Positions 58,555 to 64,000 of a DNA stretch of 64,000 nt are shown in pieces. The stretch lies in contig MCGT01000014.1 in the NCBI GenBank assembly GCA_002104935.1, positions 496,001-560,000 on the forward strand, given 5' to 3'. The notes under the pieces were generated by a model, which saw nothing but the letters and a program-made list of their open reading frames with translations, searched no databases and was not told the DNA's origin. This stretch comes from Hesseltinella vesiculosa. Lineage: Eukaryota; Mucoromycota; Mucoromycetes; Mucorales; Cunninghamellaceae. The number at the start of each line of letters is the position of its first letter. Within the stretch, counting starts at the first letter, position 1. Made by a program: the position numbers and the translations under genes.

Positions 58555-59010
58555 AAGCAACTGCGCGGAAACTAAATATGGCATTCCCTTCGTCGTAAAA
58601 AAAAAACAAAAAAAGAACAAGCACTGCACAGCACTTTTGGGTGATTAGATCAATGTGGCATTATGCAAAAGTACCCAAACCAATGAATGATGAAGATCCT
58701 GAAAAATCCGCGTCGATTGAAGAAGATCGCTCAGCCAACTTTTGTTCACTTTTGTTTTGACATCTCCGATCCACCAGCTAAAAAAATGAAAAAATCGACC
58801 ATTTTCATCAGGGAACCCCCCAGGCCATCTGATCAAAAGTCATAGCGCAGAATAGATCTAAATGAATTCATCCCAAATTTTCCATGCTATTACAAAATAT
58901 GCACTTAAAATAACTTCGCACACACTTGATTTTGCTCGTGCACTTTAAAGCTTCAGCGGTTTGTCCGATTGGGTCACTGGTCAAAAAACATTATTCACAT
59001 CTCAAAGAAA
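58555..59010 (+). repeat. Foldback-family repeat, copy 5 (plus arm)
   Basis: Plus-orientation arm: CACTGCACAGCACTTTTGGG, TTAGATCAATGTGGCATTATG, GATCGCTCAGCCAACTTTTG, CAGCTAAAAAAATGAAAAAA, CAGGCCATCTGATCAAAAGT, and a decayed tip CATTATTCACATCTCAAAG at about 59003. The inner inverted segment is missing. Confidence 0.75.
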
Positions 59011-59489
59011 TACCTGTCATCCACCAAATAATGACGGAAATCCATTTTGCATTCAGGTTTTGAGTGACGTTGATAGTGCTTCAAAAACATAAATGCATTT
59101 TATTGGGGGATTTCAAGTCCTGTATAATGAACATCCTCGTTCATTCTGGTTTTTGTGGGTTTGCGGGTTTCTGTGCTGGTTTTTTGTTAGTCTCGACCGA
59201 CTGAGACCTAACATTCTGCGTTGTGAAACCCGCATTTTTAGCTGACGTATTGTGGAACCCGCCAGCTTGAAAAAACTCGCACACTGATTTTTTCCACTGT
59301 GATTTCCCTCAACACCCGCTGATTTTTCAACTGTTAGCCGGATGACCGGGCTTCCATCCCCGCAATCGCTTTTTCAGACTTTGACGCTTTTCATGCGTGT
59401 CCTGGAGACCAATTTTTAATCCAAGTGAATTTGAGTAGTTTTTTTTTTTTGTACATCATTTTTCATTTCAGATTTATTCTCGGAGACTA

Positions 59490-60262
59490 TTTGTGCCTCT
59501 GATTTAATTTTTTTTTTTTCAAAATGGGTTGCTTTGTATTCAGCCTCCGCATAGAACATTTCGAACCTGGACTGACGCAGTGCATTTCCAAAACAATTCA
59601 AGCCTCCTATGCCCAGCTTTTCCAGAGCAATCTAAAAATCTAAAGTCTCGAATTAATGATGAAATGAAATCACAACCATCAACAAGCTACGCATGACGAT
59701 GGTGATCCAACTTGTACAAGAAAGCATATGCAGTATTTACGCTGCCCTGCGTGCACCAATCGGGGTCGAAAGGCGCTAGCGCAGCCTGAATATGGTAATC
59801 CAAAATATTTTTCGTTTTGAAAAAAAAAAAATTAAACATGCACAGCACTTTTGAATGATATGATCAATGTAAAATTTTGCACGAATGCACAAAATGGATG
59901 AGTGATTCCCATGGTGAAAGATCAGGTCTACTGGTAAATGCCGCCTAGCCAAAATTTGACCAGTTTCGTTTTGGTCCAAGCTAATAAAAAAAGAAAAATC
60001 GGCCATTTCGCCAGGGGGTCCATCCCCAGGCGATCCGATCAAAAACCACTAGCCGATCCACTCCGAATTTTGCACACACGTTCAAAAAATGATACAGTAA
60101 CAATACTTAAATTAAACTCCCTCGGACAGCCGAGTGAAGAGCTAGAGGGTTGGAATGCATGCGGTAGAAAAGATATCGCACGCAACTAATTTTTCTTTCT
60201 CGTGCTTTTGAAGCTGATTTTGCGATCAGTCCAGTTGGTTTACTGGACAAAAAATAATTTAT
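59490..60262 (+). repeat. Foldback-family repeat, copy 6 (inner inverted repeat plus full arm)
   Basis: 59508-59580 reads TTTTCAAAATGGGTTGCTTT, GTATTCAGCCTCCGCA, then CCTGGACTGACGCAG. An inverted counterpart lies at about 59740-59825 (GCGCAGCCTGAATATGG..TTTTGA). It is followed by a plus arm: CATGCACAGCACTTTTGAAT, CCTAGCCAAAATTTGACCAG, TTCGCCAGGGGGTCC, ATTAAACTCCCTCGGACAGC. The intact tip TTTATTCACGGCTCAAAG lies at about 60257, only 45 bp from the carboxypeptidase stop codon. This is the most complete arm in the window. Confidence 0.78.
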
Positions 60263-60306
60263 TCACGGCTCAAAGAATAGCTTTGATTCATAACAAAAGC
60301 AAATCT

Positions 60307-62249
60307 TCAAAATGCGAGATCATGGATTGTCGTATTAAACATCGACAAGCTAACTTCAGGCTGGAAATATGCCGAATCATGTCCAGCCGCATAGATACGC
60401 ACAAAGGTCAAATTACCGCCTTGCTTGAATTGCCCAACTTCCTTGCCATCTACGTTCCACGGTAATAATGGACGGGAACTGTAGTTATTTGATAAAGGAT
60501 AGTTGAGTTGATCTGTCCATGCGAGGTTGCTCATCTAGCGGAAAAAAAAAGATGAAGCTGAGCGATTCCGTCGGCGTTTACAAATATTTACCCAGTTGCA
60601 GTAATAGTCAGCATCGCCTTGTGGGGGAATGAAAGAGATGAGCACTAATCAGATAAACGAGTACGATTCATACCAGCGTAGATAAGGGCCTTGACTCCAT
60701 TGTTTAATAGATAGGCTACCGATGGGGCAAAGTTGCGTGAAAAGTCTCCTGTTTGAGAAAATCTTGAATTGACGCCAGAAGAGCAGGCTTGAAATGTCAT
60801 TGGCGTAGCCCCAATCGCTTTCTGCACTTCTGGTTTGTTCAGATAAGTGACATAATTTTCAGGGGGATCGCTACTCGTTCTTATCTGTTGTTTTTGCACC
60901 ATTGAAAAGGATCAGCAAAAAAAAAAAAAAAAAAAAAAAGGAGCACGCTAAAACCACTTACGTCATAAATGCTTCTCTTTGAATTTTTGTAAATCATCTG
61001 TACATTAGTCATACACCACGAAGTCGCTGATACGCAGTCAGCGTTCGCGCCTGTTGAACGACATTTACTGACTGAATGACAATGAGTGAATATCCTACGA
61101 AGAGCTTAAACTTGAATGACTTACTCATACTGAGGCACGTGGGTGTATTGTCCCGCATTTTTTTGCAATCTGCGGCTGAAAGTACTGAGCCATCTATATA
61201 GGATGATTTTAGGATGTCTGGCGTGCCCTATTTCCGCTGCTTACAGCTAGAATTGCAAGCCATTGGCTCCATATACTGACTACATGGATTTTTTCAGTAA
61301 TGACACAGAGATTGGGAAAAGTAGAAAAATTACATTTGTTGCAGATAATCAGTGATTCCATTCCCAATCCCAATGGAGACTAGATTAACAGGGACATTGC
61401 CACTTGGCAAATTCTTGTTTTGGTAAAAAATATAATAGGCAAAGTAAGGAACATAATGCCCAGCGTAGCTTTCTCTGCAATATCAAATCGTGTTAATCTC
61501 TATCCATTTCCAATCTCTCCTACGAATATCGCGTTCTCTTACCCGAAGAGGCGGAAGGGATTCTTTTGGTATTTGGGATAGTATTTCAAAAACCTTTGGA
61601 TTGCTTGATAAAAAGGAGCACCGGAACCTGTGGTGCTGTATTGATCCTGCCCAGCATAGGAAAATCCAGTGTTTGTGGGCTTGCAAGATGAGCAATAACA
61701 AAATCAAAAAAAAAATCAGATGATTATTCTCTGAGAGTAATTTGTTACATACCTGATCGATGAAGAGGATGTTGGAGACCTTGTTCCAACTTCCACGCTC
61801 ATTATAAGTAGCCGTAGAACCATCGGTACGACATGGGCCAACTTCGTTCCATAAGCCGCTGGCGCGTCAAATAAAATAAAAATGAGCAGGAAGAATTAGA
61901 GGCAGTTTTTTTTTTTTTTTTTTTTTTTTTCATTACAGCATGCTTGAGCATCCAGGTCCGCCATTTAACCAGACTGTCAAAGGATCATTTGCAGGATCAT
62001 TTCGGCTTTCATAGAACCAATAAAAATAGTAGGAAACGGAGGAGCCGCTTGGCACTGTGATGTAACCCGAATACTTTTTTTTTTGCTCTAGATAAGATAT
62101 TTATTTTAGCAGGAAATACAATACAATACCTGTTGAACAGTTGGGTCACAAAGTGTCGGCTTATGCGACGTGACCTGCGGTTTCACCACTGGGAAGACTG
62201 CCAACAAAAGATAAAACCAAAATTGAGGAAAGGGAACTTGCATCCTCAT
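60307..62249 (-). CDS. Secreted serine carboxypeptidase (S10 family)
   Basis: Removes C-terminal residues from peptides, probably secreted or vacuolar. Eleven exons in phase: 62249-62130, 62073-61937, 61858-61753, 61679-61543, 61474-61334, 61279-61245, 61193-61125, 61050-60962, 60884-60674, 60617-60592 and 60534-60307; 432 aa. The signal peptide reads [20 protein letters not shown]. Family motifs: [48 protein letters not shown], nucleophile Ser169 in [10 protein letters not shown], catalytic Asp350 in [12 protein letters not shown], and His409 in [12 protein letters not shown]. Cysteines cluster in ACNSSC, ADCKKM, PTCLSM and SATSWCMT. By eye it is closest to fungal carboxypeptidase S1-like enzymes. 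It is the only intact conserved gene in the right-hand repeat region. Confidence 0.95.
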
Positions 62250-62502
62250 TTCAAAGACAAATAGGATGAGAGATACGGAGTGGAAAGAGATGGCCTGGAA
62301 CTTGCACGTGGTGTTTTTATAGAGTTCGTTTTTGTTAATAAGCAGGAGAAAAAAAAGAGAATTTCAAACTGGCTAACATTCCTTTTGCAGCATACTTCTT
62401 GTGATTTCATTAAAAAAAAATAATAAGGTTATGAAATCCTCATTCCAACTCTCATTCATTTTTTTTTTACAGTCGATTCGATTTTTACATGGAGAATTAG
62501 GT
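62250..62502. promoter_or_regulatory. Carboxypeptidase upstream region
   Basis: The 253 bp between the start codon and the tip of foldback copy 7. TTTTTATAGAG at about 62315 gives CTCTATAAAAA on the minus strand, a TATA-like box some 65 bp upstream of the ATG. Confidence 0.45.
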
Positions 62503-63270
62503 GATTTTTGAGCCGTGAATACATATTTTTTTTTTGCCAGGTAAACCAATCGGGCGAACTGCCAAATTATTTTCTAGTGCGTTAGAAAATGTTATATCAA
62601 ATGAGCTAAAAAATTGAATCAAGTACGCGCTCATGAGTCAAAAGCACCCCGAATCATGCCCTGATCCAGCCACGTCCTGTGACATGATGCTGTTTCATTA
62701 AATCGGGTAGAAGCTTGGGTTTTGGGTTGCGTTGGAGGCTGGACTTTGGGCATTTGGATTTCTTTGGAGAAGGTTGGGCTTTGGGCATTTGGATTTCTTT
62801 GGAGAAGGTTGGGCTTTGGGCATTTGGATTGCTATGAATCGTGTAACATCTTTTTCAATCCATCACCACGGCCCCCTGCGCGCATGCAGTGCGGAGATTG
62901 AATACGGCCATCCACATCTTTCAAAATGAAAAAAAAAAGGGGAGACGCTACAAAGTATTTTTGAGTGATAGGATCAGTGTGAAAAATTTCCAGAGTGTGT
63001 CAATGCGAAAATGATGATGATTATGAAAAAACCACTTTGATTGTTGAAGGTTGCCCAGCCAACTTTTGATCAGTTTCGATATGACACCTCCGCTTCCTCA
63101 GCTAAAAAAAATGAAAAATCGGTCATTTTCGCCAGGGGGTCCTCAGGTGATCTGATCGAAAATCACAGTGCAAAATCATTCTAAATAAACTCTCCTCAAA
63201 TTTTGCATATCTGTAAACAGTGATGGTAAATGAGCTTGATTTAAAATGCCGTTCTCTCGGACAACGAAAG
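62503..63270. repeat. Foldback-family repeat, copy 7 (two arms)
   Basis: The left end has the family tip TTTGAGCCGTGAATACAT and CCAGGTAAACCAATCGGGCG in minus orientation (62505-62575), but the rest of this arm is lost. A plus arm starts at about 62890 (GTGCGGAGATTGAATACGGC, TTTTGAGTGATAGGATCAG, TTGCCCAGCCAACTTTTGAT, TTCGCCAGGGGGTCC, AGGTGATCTGATCGAAAATC) and fades near 63270. The space between holds a 35-bp direct repeat. Confidence 0.72.
62742..62830 (+). repeat. 35-bp direct repeat, about 2.5 units
   Basis: TTGGGCATTTGGATTTCTTT followed by GGAGAAGGTTGGGCT is repeated with a 35-bp period inside foldback copy 7. Confidence 0.9.
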
Positions 63271-63699
63271 GTAAAGTTAATGTGTAGATTTTGCCTTTTT
63301 CAAGCATATCCCTACTAGGTTGGTAAGGATTGGCTCTGGGGCACTTATCAAAGTGACAAAGAGAGCCCGCAGGTGTTGTGTTGAGCTAAATGTAAGGGCT
63401 GTGTTAATAGCAAGGACGATGCAAAATGGGAGACATCTGGATTTTTTTGACGCTGATCACGTGATTCATAGAGTTCTCTGTGGGGGAAGTATCGTGCTTC
63501 CAACAAACAATGTCGCACAGTGACAAAAATACTGTCGCTAACCAATCAAATCGATGTCATTTCGCGTTCTTTGAAAAGAGCAGTTGCGTTCGCTGAGTTT
63601 TTGTTCTCACAAATCGTGTACACTCTTTCCATGAATAAGTGGCGGCTTTCAAGGAAGACAGGTGGCGGACTTTGGATTTTCGAGTGTCGCACAAGCTAA
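63271..63699. other. Sequence upstream of transposase fragment
   Basis: No gene recognised. A 67-codon plus frame at 63320-63523 has no motif. It may be the decayed 5' part of the transposon whose transposase follows. Confidence 0.35.
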
Positions 63700-64000
63700 G
63701 ACAAATTTGGCGCAACATTTTTTTTTTTTGTCAGGATGACCAAATGCATAATGTCGCATTTTGAGAAAGTTGCCTTTTTCCACGATCCTTGGTCCTTGTG
63801 CTTCTGGTGTTGTTCAAATCAGCATGGCAAGTCCGCCTACAAGGAACAAAAAAAGCAACTTGATCAAGTTACCTACAAACACATTGGCATCGGCACAAAC
63901 ACTTATCACTACATCGCCTTCTTGAATGAGGTCATGAATACTATGGACCAACATCCAGAATTTGACGGCTGCTATTTGGTGATGGACAATGCACCAAGTC
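63700..64000 (+). mobile_element. Tc1/mariner-type DDE transposase, truncated by window edge
   Basis: The plus frame from 63700 stays open to the window end. Its last part reads IGIGTNTYHYIAFLNEVMNT, MDQHPEFDGCYLVMDNAPS, which matches the second catalytic block (YLVMDNAP-type, with the catalytic Asp) of the IS630/Tc1/mariner DDE_3 superfamily. A TGTCAG at 63730-63735 could be a splice acceptor. The region with the first catalytic Asp is not recognisable upstream, so the copy may be 5'-truncated or frameshifted. The rest of the gene lies beyond the window. Confidence 0.8.

Overview
This 64 kb window looks like nuclear chromosomal DNA of an early-diverging filamentous fungus, most likely Mucoromycota (Mucorales-like). 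All gene structures were worked out by eye from reading frame, splice sites and recognisable protein motifs. The evidence for a fungus of this group is: many short GT-AG introns (about 40 to 110 nt, often GTAAGT with a T-rich tract before YAG), very small first coding exons, frequent 8 to 25 nt A or T runs, and a typically eukaryotic gene set (RPL5, DBP5, CDC50, ATG27, polyubiquitin, G-alpha, a KDM4-type demethylase, mitoribosomal mL44). No rRNA, tRNA, CRISPR array or prokaryotic operon was seen.

Layout. 0-8 kb: RPL5 (-), a coiled-coil orphan (+), a three-repeat MYB factor (+), then a gene-poor stretch with a helical orphan (-). 8-17 kb: a signalling and traffic block, with an STK32/YANK kinase (-) divergent from a large VPS9-ankyrin-PX protein (+), followed by a G-alpha subunit (+). 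17-29 kb: a RapGAP (-) divergent from mL44 (+); an SDF2-like MIR protein (-) divergent from a KDM4-type demethylase (+) across only 176 bp; then a CDC50 flippase subunit (+). 29-44 kb: a bZIP factor (+), ATG27 (-), a 4.6 kb gene-free stretch, a TALE homeodomain factor (+), a RhoGAP-like protein (-) and a three-unit polyubiquitin gene (-). 44-48 kb: DBP5 (+), with an apparent one-base frameshift in its first exon, and a HAD hydrolase (+). 48-64 kb: an accessory, repeat-rich region with one intact conserved gene, a secreted serine carboxypeptidase (-), and a Tc1/mariner-type DDE transposase cut by the right edge.

Two things stand out. First, a dispersed foldback-like repeat family has at least seven copies or fragments (2.2, 26.1, 34.1, 48.8, 58.6, 59.5 and 62.5 kb). 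Its arms occur in both orientations, sometimes head to head, and end in a shared tip near TTTGAGCCGTGAATA. Two copies bracket the carboxypeptidase gene. Second, 51.6-57.1 kb is an unusual locus: a low-complexity gene with internal protein repeats is followed by three different sets of tandemly duplicated exon-plus-intron-like modules (periods about 196, 178 and 291 bp), a 20-bp minisatellite and a 23-bp-stem hairpin. It may be an eroding or fast-evolving repetitive gene, or a spliced non-coding locus.

Most genes are housekeeping or signalling. Several converge on membrane traffic and polarity (VPS9 protein, CDC50, ATG27, RhoGAP-like, RapGAP, G-alpha), but they are separate transcription units and nothing in the sequence shows that they form a functional cluster.
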